From contig JAIXYP010000009.1 in NCBI GenBank assembly GCA_027490155.1, forward strand, positions 124,001-188,000: a stretch of 64,000 nt of DNA. Reading direction: 5' to 3'. The position numbers and the translations under genes are program-made. Under the pieces are notes generated by a model. The model had not been told where the DNA came from, did not search any database, and saw nothing but the letters and a program-made list of their open reading frames with translations. This document shows positions 28,958-37,970 of this stretch, piece by piece (position 1 is the first letter of the stretch; every line of letters starts with the position of its first letter). This DNA is from Cytophagaceae bacterium. GTDB lineage: Bacteria > Bacteroidota > Bacteroidia > Cytophagales > Flexibacteraceae.

Positions 28958-29082
28958 GACTGAGCTGCAAGGTAGTACAAAATCGGCATGGCCAAGGGGT
29001 CCGAAGTCGCCTAGGCCCGAAATTTGGTACAATGGTCACCTGTGGCTACTGGATATTAGGGCCACCACCAAAACATGGCCTC

Positions 29083-30201
29083 CTAAGGCCAAATGGTGAT
29101 ATCCGCTTGAGACTCGAGGTCATCCTCAAGGTCATCTGGCAGGAGGGGATAAAAGTCTATCCCTGTACGCCGCTCGACTTCATTGACTGACATCACAAAA
29201 GCAGAGAGTGGCATCTTGCTAGAGGCATTAGGGATAAAAAATCCAATCGCTCGAGACCGTTTGCCATCTGCCACAAGCACCACTTTGTAAAAATATTCTG
29301 GCACAGCCACACCCGATACACCAATCTTTTGCGTCGGCATAGGTTTGAGGCATGGGCCAGTTGTGACATAAACTTTGCCGTAGTGTTTGGCCCAAGTCCG
29401 TACTTGTCGTTCGGCGTGTTCCCAGATGCCTGCGTTCATGCTATGGTTTTGTGGGCTTACATTGCTCAGGAGGAAGGTTTCAGCTAGGTCCGCTTCATTC
29501 GCTTTCCGATCTGCAGCCGGAATTAGATGCCCACGATCAAAGCCTGAGCCACGATAGTCCTTTAGGGTGGCCGACCCAGATTTGACAGCTCCATCTTCTT
29601 TAAACTGATCATCCTTGCGGCTAGCCTTGCCCTCAATATCAGCTGGGGTCAGGATATAAGCAACCCAACTTGGTTGCTCGGCCGCATCACTATAGCTCAG
29701 GGTGTATGTTCTGTGCCGGACGATCTGTTGACCGGGGATGGCTGCTGGGTAAGCAAACCCTGGCGCCTTGGTAAAGTCAAACTCAGTTTTGTCTTTTGGG
29801 TCCTCTTGGTTAGTCTTGGTGGCACCGTCACCCAACAAAGCTTTTGCCTTAGCCTTGAGAGTTGCACCAAAAGACTGTTCCTTAGCGTCAGCTGCGTCTG
29901 ATTCAGCTTGTTTTTTGGCCTTAGCCTCGGCATCAGCTTTGGCCTTCCGGTCGGCTGCACGTTGGCGTTTTTTGTCCTGTTGTTCTTGTTTATGTCTTGC
30001 TTCGAGATCACTATCCACTGTCGACGGGATAACCCATTTGATCGACATCCAGACTATTAAGATTAGCAAAGTACCCAACCAAAGCCATTGTGGGATAATT
30101 GGCTTGCTACTGCCTCGCTGTGCTTGTTGTTTGGCTGCCCTGCCAAGGGGGTCAAACTGGGGCTGAACGTTAAATCTGCTGTTAGCTTTGCGGGTGGCCA
30201 T
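29083..30201 (-). CDS. Membrane-anchored DNA/RNA non-specific endonuclease (NUC1 type)
   Basis: A 372-residue protein. Residues 37-60 form one membrane helix (WLWLGTLLILIVWMSI). Residues 65-115 are a charged Lys/Ala/Asp/Glu-rich, probably coiled-coil linker. The nuclease domain covers about 150-360 with the beta-beta-alpha-metal motif GFDRGHLIPAADR (catalytic His about 225), LSNVSPQNHSMNAGIWE (metal-binding Asn) and YVTTGPCL. Such enzymes cut single- and double-stranded DNA and RNA; the N-terminal helix suggests that the domain is held at the periplasmic face, as a nutrient-scavenging nuclease, though a cytoplasmic orientation is not excluded. It is upstream of dnaX on the same strand, about 125 bases from its start. 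Confidence 0.85.
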   Translation of the reverse strand: MATRKANSRFNVQPQFDPLGRAAKQQAQRGSSKPIIPQWLWLGTLLILIVWMSIKWVIPSTVDSDLEARHKQEQQDKKRQRAADRKAKADAEAKAKKQAESDAADAKEQSFGATLKAKAKALLGDGATKTNQEDPKDKTEFDFTKAPGFAYPAAIPGQQIVRHRTYTLSYSDAAEQPSWVAYILTPADIEGKASRKDDQFKEDGAVKSGSATLKDYRGSGFDRGHLIPAADRKANEADLAETFLLSNVSPQNHSMNAGIWEHAERQVRTWAKHYGKVYVTTGPCLKPMPTQKIGVSGVAVPEYFYKVVLVADGKRSRAIGFFIPNASSKMPLSAFVMSVNEVERRTGIDFYPLLPDDLEDDLESQADITIWP

Positions 30202-30317
30202 GGGTATTTGAAGAGTGGCTATTTGTTCCTTTATGTCCTGACACCATTATAACCAGACTTTCGGTCAGCATGTAAGGTTGGCGACCCGAAACACTTTAGT
30301 TGAACGTTGGGTATGGC

Positions 30318-31604
30318 TTAAGTTTTCTGCTTTTTCTTCTTGGCCGCGGGGAACAAGATGTTATTCAGGATAAGCCGATAACCTGGCGAATTGGGGTGCA
30401 AATTTAAGTCTGTTGGCTCTTCTCCGACACGGTGTTCATAATCTTCTGGGTCATGACCACCATAAAACGTCCAGGTGCCTTTGCCAAAATTGCCATGGAT
30501 GTACTTGGACTCGTTGATGGCCTTGTTTTCGCCCATGACTACAACATCTGACTTAATCATCTTGGACTTGAAGGCGGTGGTCTGCCCCATGAAGGCCTTG
30601 ATCGACGTCTCGTGGTTTTGGGTCAGCATGGTGGGGATGGGATCCCATTTGGCAGAGAACTGAAACAGCTGGAAATAGTCCGTGGCCTCGCGCATCCCGG
30701 GGCGCTCATAGACTTGGTTGTCTATATCACTATATTCGTACTGCATAGGGTCATCGACAAGCCTGAAGTTCCGGAAGGCAAAGGTGTTGTTGAAGTTGAG
30801 TTTTGATGATGCCCTTGGGTCAGCACCATCACCGTCATAAATGCTGGCACAAATGTCAAGACCATCAGCAGCAAGGGCGATGTCATAGGTATCAGTCGCT
30901 GAGCACATGGCAAACAGAAACCCCCCGCCTGAAACAAATTCCCTGATCTTCTTGACGACAGCTAGTTTCATTTGGCTCACCTTCTGGAAACCGAACTTCT
31001 GGGCTACAGCTTCATAAGTCCGGACCTGCTGCTGATACCAAGGGAAGTTGTGATAGGCAGCGTAGAACTTACCATACTGCCCTGTAAAATCTTCATGATG
31101 AAGGTGGAGCCAATCATACTTTGGAAGCTTGTCCGAAAGCAGCTCTTCGTCAAAGACCACGTCATAAGGAATCTCGGCATAAGTCATTACCAAAGTGACT
31201 GCATCATCCCATGGCCGCTTTTCTTTAGGACTATAGACCGCAATTTTGGGCGGCTTCTCGAGCTTCATGACATCCTGATTGACCTCTGGGCCTGCCATTT
31301 CGTTACGGATGGACTGAGCTTGCGCCTCGGACAACACAGTGTAACTGACCCCTCGGATGACGCACTCGTTCTCGATAGCGACGTTTTGGGCCATCATAAA
31401 ACAGCCTCCTCTGTAGTTTAGCAACCACTCTACCTCTACACTTTTGGTAAGTGCCCAATAAGCCAGACCGTATGCCTTGAGATGATTTTTTTGCTCCTGA
31501 TCCATCGGGAGCAAAATCTGTGTAGACTTTCCGACGTAGCCGACTAGGAGTAAGGCGGTCAGGATAAGGACAAAAAGCTTAGGTTTCTTGAGGTGCATCA
31601 CCAT
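30318..31604 (-). CDS. Bacteroidota exported protein often named asparagine synthetase B (function unproven)
   Basis: A 428-residue protein with a hydrophobic N-terminal signal or anchor (LFVLILTALLLVGYVG). The opening ILLPMDQEQKNHLKAYGLAY and WLLNYRGGCFMM are conserved in a Bacteroidota family frequently labelled asparagine synthetase B. It has neither the Cys2 glutaminase start nor the PPi-loop synthetase domain of AsnB, so the label is almost certainly wrong. Features such as GGGFLFAMCSATDTYDIAL and the final FYGGHDPEDYEH, LHPNSPGYRLILNNILFP suggest a glutamine-amidotransferase-like (ThuA-like) alpha/beta fold. It ends in a Lys-rich tail. Probably periplasmic; the reaction is unknown. It stands between the nuclease gene and the receiver gene, all on the minus strand. 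Confidence 0.75.
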   Translation of the reverse strand: MVMHLKKPKLFVLILTALLLVGYVGKSTQILLPMDQEQKNHLKAYGLAYWALTKSVEVEWLLNYRGGCFMMAQNVAIENECVIRGVSYTVLSEAQAQSIRNEMAGPEVNQDVMKLEKPPKIAVYSPKEKRPWDDAVTLVMTYAEIPYDVVFDEELLSDKLPKYDWLHLHHEDFTGQYGKFYAAYHNFPWYQQQVRTYEAVAQKFGFQKVSQMKLAVVKKIREFVSGGGFLFAMCSATDTYDIALAADGLDICASIYDGDGADPRASSKLNFNNTFAFRNFRLVDDPMQYEYSDIDNQVYERPGMREATDYFQLFQFSAKWDPIPTMLTQNHETSIKAFMGQTTAFKSKMIKSDVVVMGENKAINESKYIHGNFGKGTWTFYGGHDPEDYEHRVGEEPTDLNLHPNSPGYRLILNNILFPAAKKKKQKT

Positions 31605-31624
31605 TCAGAAGGTCAGGAAAGTAG

Positions 31625-31807
31625 ATGGAGAAAACCGATGATATCTGGCCCGGACTTTATGATTACAGTAAAGGGCAATACGTAACCGAGGTCAGAAAAG
31701 AGGTGCTAGCCACTTTGGAATGGCATGCCTACTACCGATCTTTCAGGCGTCAATATACAACGGTATGGTCCAAAGCAAAGTGTATGTCAATGGGGTTTAA
31801 CAGCTGA
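31625..31807 (+). other. Short doubtful open frame in a 246-base gap
   Basis: A 60-codon frame (MEKTDDIWPGLYDYSKGQYV at its start) reads divergently from the gene before, starting 21 bases away. It is rich in Tyr and Trp, without a recognised motif, signal peptide or visible promoter, and it may be chance or a decayed gene. Nothing else is seen in the gap up to 31850. Confidence 0.2.
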
Positions 31808-31850
31808 TTGGCAATAACGCGAAATGGTTCTACGGTTTGTGGGAGCCTTC

Positions 31851-32291
31851 TTACGCAGCCGTACCCCATTTACCATTAGGCACAGGCTGTTGTAGGATAT
31901 CAGAAACACGAGAAGCATCGAGTGGTTTGTTCAGGAAACATTCGACAGCAGGATGTTGCTCGATGGCCTCAATGTCGCGATCGTCAATCGTGGAGCTTAC
32001 GATAAACATACGACAACGACTCTGGACCTCATGGGGTAACTCTAGCACATGCTCTGCAATGTCAAGACCGGACATTTCGGGCATCATCAGGTCCACCAAC
32101 ATCAAGATACGCTTTGGTAACTCATCAGCTGGTTTCTGCAAAAAATCTAACAACTCTTGGCCCTCAGAAAATATCTGTCGAGGCATCAACAAGTTATTGT
32201 AACCCAGCATCTTGTCCGCAATCAGATTATGTAGAGGCACGTCATCTAACAAAATGAGGCAATCAGCCTCTAACTTGGCTTTCGCGTCCAT
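31851..32291 (-). CDS. Single-domain response regulator (receiver)
   Basis: A 146-residue CheY-like receiver and nothing else. The acidic pair is in LILLDDVPLH, the phospho-acceptor Asp in LMLVDLMMPEMSG, the Thr/Ser switch in FIVSSTIDD, and the conserved Lys in CFLNKPLD. The start overlaps the 3' end of the upstream receiver-kinase gene by 29 bases, so translation of the two is probably coupled and the kinase is its likely partner. It has no output domain, so it works by protein contact or as a phosphate relay. It is the last gene of a five-gene minus-strand run that begins with the E1-like gene. Confidence 0.87.
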   Translation of the reverse strand: MDAKAKLEADCLILLDDVPLHNLIADKMLGYNNLLMPRQIFSEGQELLDFLQKPADELPKRILMLVDLMMPEMSGLDIAEHVLELPHEVQSRCRMFIVSSTIDDRDIEAIEQHPAVECFLNKPLDASRVSDILQQPVPNGKWGTAA

Positions 32292-33354
32292 TGGGGATGG
32301 TGATAGTGAAACGTGTGAATTGACCTAGTACGGAGGCCACGTTTATGGTACCGTCCATTTTATTGAGGGTTTCTTTGACCAAGTAGAGGCCAAGACCTGA
32401 CCCTGCATTATCGGCCGCAATACGGTAGAAAATATTGAAGATGGACCCTAGGTGTTTGTCCGCAATGCCTCGCCCATTGTCCTCAATAACGAAAGTCACG
32501 AGGTTGCCTTCGGCTCTGACTTTAATGTCCAGTTGTTTGTAGGGCTGATTGGTTGCGTAGTACTTCGCCGCATTGTTGACCAAGTTGCCAAGCACAAGGT
32601 TAAGTCTAAATTCGTCCGAATATAGGTTAAGCGTAGGGTCGATATCCATCTTGATGTTAACCTCTGGCCGCATCGTTTGCGGGATTTGGGTCTCGATGAC
32701 CAAGGCAAACAAAGCCTTAAGGTCAATCAGCCGCACGGTATTCTCAGTCCTAAGGTTTTTATAGTGATCGATTACACTTCGGATGAAGGTATCCAGCTTA
32801 TGGACACTTTGCTCCATATAGTCTAGGTACCGAGGCGCAGACTCTGGCTCAAGCCTAGTTATCTGGATGAGGCCCAAAACAGACATCAAAGGAGCCCTAA
32901 TGTCGTGTGAAATGCTATAAACAAATCGCTCGAGCTCATCTACGAGTTTGAGCAGCTCGGTATTCTGGTTCTGGATTAGATTTTGGTTGTAGCTATGTTG
33001 GCTTGCTCTGAGCAAAAGGGCAGATAATTGGTGGTTGTTCCATGGCTTCTGTAGGTAGTAGAAAATACTACCTTTGTTAATGCCATCAATCAAGGGGCGG
33101 TTTTCGTCATAGCCTGTCACTAAAATCCGGACAGTATTGGGGTGCGTTGCCTGCACTAGCTCTAGTAGCTCAACCCCTGTCATATTGGGCAGGCGTTGGT
33201 CAGCGAGCAGGACAGAAGGTTTATGCTGTTGCACCAGGCTCAGGGCAAGCTCAGCCGAGTCGGCCAATATAACGTCGTAGTCATGCCTGAACATCGCCTT
33301 GAACGCGTTAAGGTTGGGCCACTCGTCATCGACATAGACTATCTTGGGTTTCAT
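32263..33354 (-). CDS. Receiver-histidine kinase hybrid (REC-HisKA-HATPase)
   Basis: A 363-residue cytosolic protein. Residues 1-120 are a receiver (IVYVDDEWPNLNAFKAMF, phospho-acceptor in LLADQRLPNMTGVELL, ILVTGYDENRP, YYLQKPW). A coiled stretch leads to the H-box FVYSISHDIRAPLMSVLG (His about 150), then a HATPase domain with LVNNAAKYYATN (N-box), VIEDNGRGIADK and GSGLGLYLVKETLNKMDG. A kinase with a receiver at its front and no membrane part is driven by phosphorylation from another kinase, plausibly the 7TMR-DISM kinase just upstream. Its receiver is similar to the divergent receiver at 37971 (both LxDQRxPxMTGVE and KPW). Confidence 0.9.
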   Translation of the reverse strand: MKPKIVYVDDEWPNLNAFKAMFRHDYDVILADSAELALSLVQQHKPSVLLADQRLPNMTGVELLELVQATHPNTVRILVTGYDENRPLIDGINKGSIFYYLQKPWNNHQLSALLLRASQHSYNQNLIQNQNTELLKLVDELERFVYSISHDIRAPLMSVLGLIQITRLEPESAPRYLDYMEQSVHKLDTFIRSVIDHYKNLRTENTVRLIDLKALFALVIETQIPQTMRPEVNIKMDIDPTLNLYSDEFRLNLVLGNLVNNAAKYYATNQPYKQLDIKVRAEGNLVTFVIEDNGRGIADKHLGSIFNIFYRIAADNAGSGLGLYLVKETLNKMDGTINVASVLGQFTRFTITIPNGRESQVRG

Positions 33355-33496
33355 GTATTGCGATATGCGTTAGTAGTCGCAGATTTAGCTTCTTAGTCGA
33401 AATAATCAGCCTAAAAATGACCAATTCTGCGGGATAATGTCGACCAATGTAGTCAAATCATAAACGAATGCCTCAATATGACACTTTTCCTTCGGC

Positions 33497-35767
33497 CTAT
33501 AGCTGCTCTTTAGGTAAAAAAATCCTAAAAGTTGAGCCCGACCCTACAACAGAGTCAACCTCAATCCGGCCGTTGTGTGCTTTGATAATCCCATGGACAA
33601 TGGAAAGGCCCAGTCCGGTCCCCTTACCAACCTCTTTGGTAGAGAAAAAAGGCTCAAATATGTGTTGTTTGACTTCGTCCTTCATGCCAGGTCCATTGTC
33701 GGTCATCTGGATCATGACTTCATGATCCAGATCTTGGGTTTGGATAATGATCTTGGGGGGCTGACCATTGGTGCCTAGTTCGGTGGCCTGGATGGCGTTG
33801 GTCAGGACGTTCATGAAAACCTGGTTAATTTTACCGGGTTGACAGTCAATGTCTGGCAGGACGGCAAATTCTCGCACCATCTCGATTTTAGTTTTGGTGA
33901 TGCTGTTAAGCAAAATCAGGGTGCTATCAAGGCAGCTATTGATTGAGGCCTTCTTCATACTTCGCTCGTCTAGGCGGCTGAAGTTCCGTAGCCCAATCAC
34001 GATTTCAGATGTTCGTTTGGCGCCTTCGTCTATTCCATTTAACAGCTGCTGGACTTCCTCAAGCAAATAATCCAGCTCAAGGTCCTTTATCAACTTTTTA
34101 GCTACAACAGCTTTTTCGTTATCCCACGAAGGGGTTGTGGCGGTCTCTAGCACCGTCAAGACCTCTTTGATATCCTCAAAATCACGCCTTAGGGGCTGTA
34201 TGTTGCTGATAACAAAATTGATGGGGTTATTGATCTCGTGTGCGATGCCTGCAGTGAGCTGACCTAGGGTAGCCATTTTTTCTGCATCTACAAGTTGGGT
34301 TTGGGCCTCCTTCAGGTCGGTGAGGGCCACAGATAGCTGCGTATTGGACTGTTGCAGACTTAGGGTTCGGGCCTCTACTTTTTGCTCGAGTATAACGTTC
34401 TGTTCCTTAACAAGATTATTCTGGGCGATTACCAGTTTTTCGTTCTCAACCAAGGCGGAGATGGTTTCGGCCTGGCTTTGTTCCTTCTCCAGCTTGAGAA
34501 TGTTAATCCGGTCAGCAAGCGCAATAGATAGTAGTATTGTCTCGACACCTGAGCCTATCAAGAGGCTATAGTTTGTCCAGCTATTGTGAGGTACAAAATC
34601 AAAGTCCTTGAGGACAAAGACAATGACCGAAATCAAAAACATTGTCCAAGAAACGAGGATAAACTTAGCGGGCCTATATCCTTGAACACTAATCGTGATT
34701 GCTGCTGCCAAGATCGTCAAGGCACCGAGCAAGGCCCCAAGGTCTATCAGGTTATAGGCCAGAACCTTTTTATCCAACATAATGACCAGCAGGACAAATA
34801 AATAGAGGCCAAAAATGCCTAGCATAACCATGTCCAGCTTCGGGGCTCGTTGCCGCATCTGGAGGATCGGTCTGATGAACAAGATCGTGGAAATCCCTGA
34901 ACTAGCGCCTGCAATTAGGACAGCATATACTTGGAACTGTGGTAAACCAGGCCACAAAAATCGGTAGCCATATCCCTGTAAACAGATTTGTGTGAAGGCC
35001 ACACAAATGACATACAGGACATATAACAGGTAAAGTGGGTCACGCAGACTAAACCAAATAAATAGGTTATAGAAGATCATGACCAGCATTAGGCCGTAAT
35101 ACAGTCCGCTCAGGAAATCAAAAAAAGTAAGGTCCTGCAAGATTTCGGCCTCTGTGCCTAACTTAACTGGTAAGTGTAATGCCTCCTCGGCCCAGACCTT
35201 AAGGTAGATGGTTGAGGTCTGGCCAACAGGTATCGGGACCTTGAACAAGAGATTTTGATGCTGATAAGCCCTATCAAAAAAATTGTTTGTCGGCGAAATA
35301 GACTGCGTTTGCTGCAGTTTGCCTCCAAACATTACATACACCTCTGCACCATCCAGCACGGGCTGCTCTAGGTTGATAAGCAACTCAGGATAGCGAGTGG
35401 CGTTGGTAAGGTCGAGTTTGATCCAGTGTACCACCTCGCCGATTCCTAGGTTAAGTACATCTTCATTACTAGGCGCAAAGGTAGCTTTTGCAATAACTTG
35501 GCCTAGTGACAATCGCTTGGTGGAGTCGGTATAGACGGACAAAAAATGCCCTATTGGCCTCAAAGGTTGGCCCGCCATCACGACAATGATGGGCGACTGT
35601 AGCCCAGATTGACCGCTTTTAGCCTCTTGTGCCGGTGCCACAAAGCCAAACATGGCCATCACTACAGTTACTAGCAGCATGCGCACAAGTTGTCCTGACG
35701 GCCTAGGACTAACGTACAATTGGCCTTGGGGCCTCCTGATCAAATCCAATAATCTGGTTGGGGGCAT
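33497..35767 (-). CDS. 7TMR-DISM sensor histidine kinase
   Basis: A 756-residue membrane sensor. After a signal peptide (about 28-47, ending APAQE) comes an extracytoplasmic beta-sandwich domain of about 130 residues (7TMR-DISMED2 type: GEVVHWIKLDLTNATRYPEL, STIYLKVWAEEALHLPVKL), then seven membrane helices (about 215-430), a coiled coil (KLVIAQNNLVKEQNVILEQK), and a HisKA H-box LTAGIAHEINNPINFV (His about 510) and HATPase motifs MTDNGPGMKDEV and KGTGLGLSIVHGI. 7TMR-DISM proteins bind carbohydrate-like or small ligands outside the cell; this one's ligand is unknown. It lies 36 bases after the GNAT-like gene, almost certainly in the same operon. Confidence 0.9.
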   Translation of the reverse strand: MPPTRLLDLIRRPQGQLYVSPRPSGQLVRMLLVTVVMAMFGFVAPAQEAKSGQSGLQSPIIVVMAGQPLRPIGHFLSVYTDSTKRLSLGQVIAKATFAPSNEDVLNLGIGEVVHWIKLDLTNATRYPELLINLEQPVLDGAEVYVMFGGKLQQTQSISPTNNFFDRAYQHQNLLFKVPIPVGQTSTIYLKVWAEEALHLPVKLGTEAEILQDLTFFDFLSGLYYGLMLVMIFYNLFIWFSLRDPLYLLYVLYVICVAFTQICLQGYGYRFLWPGLPQFQVYAVLIAGASSGISTILFIRPILQMRQRAPKLDMVMLGIFGLYLFVLLVIMLDKKVLAYNLIDLGALLGALTILAAAITISVQGYRPAKFILVSWTMFLISVIVFVLKDFDFVPHNSWTNYSLLIGSGVETILLSIALADRINILKLEKEQSQAETISALVENEKLVIAQNNLVKEQNVILEQKVEARTLSLQQSNTQLSVALTDLKEAQTQLVDAEKMATLGQLTAGIAHEINNPINFVISNIQPLRRDFEDIKEVLTVLETATTPSWDNEKAVVAKKLIKDLELDYLLEEVQQLLNGIDEGAKRTSEIVIGLRNFSRLDERSMKKASINSCLDSTLILLNSITKTKIEMVREFAVLPDIDCQPGKINQVFMNVLTNAIQATELGTNGQPPKIIIQTQDLDHEVMIQMTDNGPGMKDEVKQHIFEPFFSTKEVGKGTGLGLSIVHGIIKAHNGRIEVDSVVGSGSTFRIFLPKEQL

Positions 35768-35803
35768 GGTTGATTTGATGAGCGGAACAAAACTTGAGTG
35801 ATA

Positions 35804-36526
35804 CTACCAACTGGTCGCTTGATTGATATTTATGTTAAGGTCATAGCTTATCTTAACTTGTCCCATACGGGTCATGTCGATGGATTCTTGAATAGGCCTT
35901 ATGCGCAGATCCTGAATCAAGGCACGCTCCTCTGGGTGTGCAGCTGGTAGGTTCACGATGTCCTCGATGATAATGGCCGTAGCAATAAAATCTTCCTTAG
36001 GGTAATAGAACGTGCCCCTCTGGCCAAACTGCTCAGCAACAACGAAACCAGCACGTTTACCCATGTCTAGGGTCCAGCTAGCCGCCAAACCGACTAAAGT
36101 GCTAACCCCAATCTGTGTCAGTAAGGAGATGCCAATGCGGTTAACATAGGTACTACCAATGCCCATGCCGCCGACCTCTCGGCTGTTCCACATGCCGCAC
36201 ATCTCTGCACACGACAATGGTGGCATCGATGCAATAAAGGGATGGATCGAAGGATCCATCATCCCAATGGCTCCTTCGATCGGAAGCGGAAACGCTTGTG
36301 TGGAAATCTGGACCCTTGTCCCTCCCAAGACCCTTCCAGTGGCAGGATCCTGGGCAACGATAACGTAACAATGTGGGTCTTTTGTCCAGACCTCATTAGC
36401 GGAGGTTAGCTTCCTAACCCCTACGGCCTCGAGCACGCGCCTATGCCCCTGCAAGTATTTTTGGCAGAGGTCAGGATCGTCAGTGGCCTTGTAGGCATGA
36501 AAATGTATGCTCGGGATCGGGTCCAA
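35804..36526 (-). CDS. GNAT-fold acyltransferase resembling autoinducer/N-acyl amino acid synthases
   Basis: A 240-residue cytosolic protein. I see a GNAT/LuxI-like order: CYVIVAQDPATGRVLGGTRV (strand pair before the cofactor site), a middle segment PLPIEGAIGMMDPSIHPF, then SCAEMCGMWNSREVGGMGIG where LuxI-type enzymes have an E-[IL]-[SC]-R-like acidic strand, and a helical part TLVGLAASWTLDMGKRAGFV. No ATG is available; TTG 36526 is the best start and an in-frame stop lies seven codons before it. LuxI and FeeM-type enzymes attach acyl chains to amino acids or SAM; whether this one does so is inference. It lies between the E1-like and kinase genes. Confidence 0.6.
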   Translation of the reverse strand: MDPIPSIHFHAYKATDDPDLCQKYLQGHRRVLEAVGVRKLTSANEVWTKDPHCYVIVAQDPATGRVLGGTRVQISTQAFPLPIEGAIGMMDPSIHPFIASMPPLSCAEMCGMWNSREVGGMGIGSTYVNRIGISLLTQIGVSTLVGLAASWTLDMGKRAGFVVAEQFGQRGTFYYPKEDFIATAIIIEDIVNLPAAHPEERALIQDLRIRPIQESIDMTRMGQVKISYDLNININQATSW

Positions 36527-36604
36527 AAGGCTTACAATTCTGGTTTAGTCAAAGATAAGACTTATTCGGAATGGTGTAGTGCTGATTTTTTATGGTTCCA
36601 GACC

Positions 36605-37711
36605 TCAAACTTGCAATGCAAACTGATCCTGAATGAGATAAGGCATTGGCTCTGACTGCTTAAGTATGGTATCAATATCAAAATAGTACCGCCCAGCCCT
36701 AATACCGTCGCCAAGTAGGATTTTCCGGCTTACTTCGGCCACAACCCCGCCTCCAATTACGACAGAACTCGCTAGCTGTGGCCATGTTGTGAGGGACTTG
36801 CCAATCTCTGCAAATGAGTCTCTTAGCCGCGAACTAATCAAATCTCCGTTAATCATCTGCCAAACCATTGCCATCCGAGCAGCCGGAGCGAGGGATTGTA
36901 AAGCTGCCGGATCCTCAGGCATAAGGCCATGTAACAACTTAGTGTCGGGCGCAAGGTCAAAACGCTCAATATCAAGCATCCCACGGTCGTTGGTTTCCAT
37001 GAGGACAGGAATGCGCTGGAGACGCGCCTGTAACCTAACTAACTGTTTGACAATGAGGTCATCACACTCCTCGACGACAAGGTCCAATGCGGTTTCACCG
37101 CCAAAAAATGACTCGATATTCTCAGCGGTTAGACCTTCCGAAAATACCTCCACCTGTAAATACGGATCAATTTCGGCAATTTCTTGCGCCGTTATAACTG
37201 CTTTGTTCAATCCAGACATGTGCAACCCAGCCTTGATCCTGTTGAGGTTACTAAGCTCAAGTGTATCAAAATCAGCCAGTTTGAGGTATCCAGCTCCACG
37301 TTCTTGCGCAATGGTGGTAGCGATGGCAGAACCGACTGAAAGACCCACAATGCCAATAGTTTTGGTACGCAAAATAGCCTGTTCTTCCTTCGTTATCTTG
37401 AGCTGATTACGGCTTGTCCTAACCTCTATGAAGTCATTTTCAGCTAAAATATGTAGCAATCGGCCCGACCAAGGGTAGTAAACCCAAGCGCCTGCCAATA
37501 TTAAGTCCTGCCCATCGTGATGATTGTCAAAGGCTGTAGCACGCTCAAACAAGCTAAGACGAGTCGTCGGGTTACGCAACTGATACAACTCCATCCACTG
37601 CTGCTGATAGAGGTCAAACACCAGTTGCGGGTTTATTGAGACTCGATAGTTAATTATTTGGCTCAGCTGCTGCTGTACACCCGGATTGAGAATCAAATGA
37701 CTGGTCTGCAT
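36605..37711 (-). CDS. ThiF/MoeB-type E1-like adenylating enzyme (Rv1355c-like family)
   Basis: A 368-residue protein; I chose ATG 37711 over the TTG at 37792. The N-terminal 130 residues are of unknown fold. The E1 domain starts at TIGIVGLSVGSAIATTIAQE (nucleotide loop), followed by LADFDTLELSNLNRI, which carries the Asp and Asn/Arg residues that bind ATP, GLNKAVITAQEIAEIDPYL, and VVEECDDLIVKQLVRL (position of the magnesium Asp). E1-like enzymes adenylate a C-terminal carboxylate; no ubiquitin-like or ThiS-like partner is seen nearby. Larger relatives of this type also carry a nitroreductase domain, which is missing here. It is the first gene of the minus-strand operon with a GNAT and two kinases. 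Confidence 0.78.
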   Translation of the reverse strand: MQTSHLILNPGVQQQLSQIINYRVSINPQLVFDLYQQQWMELYQLRNPTTRLSLFERATAFDNHHDGQDLILAGAWVYYPWSGRLLHILAENDFIEVRTSRNQLKITKEEQAILRTKTIGIVGLSVGSAIATTIAQERGAGYLKLADFDTLELSNLNRIKAGLHMSGLNKAVITAQEIAEIDPYLQVEVFSEGLTAENIESFFGGETALDLVVEECDDLIVKQLVRLQARLQRIPVLMETNDRGMLDIERFDLAPDTKLLHGLMPEDPAALQSLAPAARMAMVWQMINGDLISSRLRDSFAEIGKSLTTWPQLASSVVIGGGVVAEVSRKILLGDGIRAGRYYFDIDTILKQSEPMPYLIQDQFALQV

Positions 37712-37970
37712 CTTGGTTTCGTAGCATTGATAACCTTGGCATGAAAGGTCATCAGGATTGGTACCCAATAATAGGATCAAAACCGACCACAAGTTGGGCT
37801 TTGCTATGGCTGATTGCGAAGTTTACTTACATCTTTACTATTGAGCCAAAGGTCAGGAGTCTCAGAATATTTGCTTAGCTTTAAGGCCATATTGTTAGCT
37901 GATGCCAAGCCATAGTGGCTACCTTTAAGATCTTGCTCTACTAATTTATTGAACCCTTTTAATATCTGCC

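Noticed and set aside
30318-31604. Asparagine synthetase as the function
   Set aside because: No glutaminase Cys2 and no synthetase PPi loop; the protein has a signal or anchor sequence. Only the family label, not the reaction, is shared.
36605-37711. E1-like gene as part of a CBASS or ubiquitin-like defence operon
   Set aside because: No cyclic-nucleotide synthase, E2-like, JAB peptidase or effector gene lies near; the partners are kinases, receivers and a GNAT.
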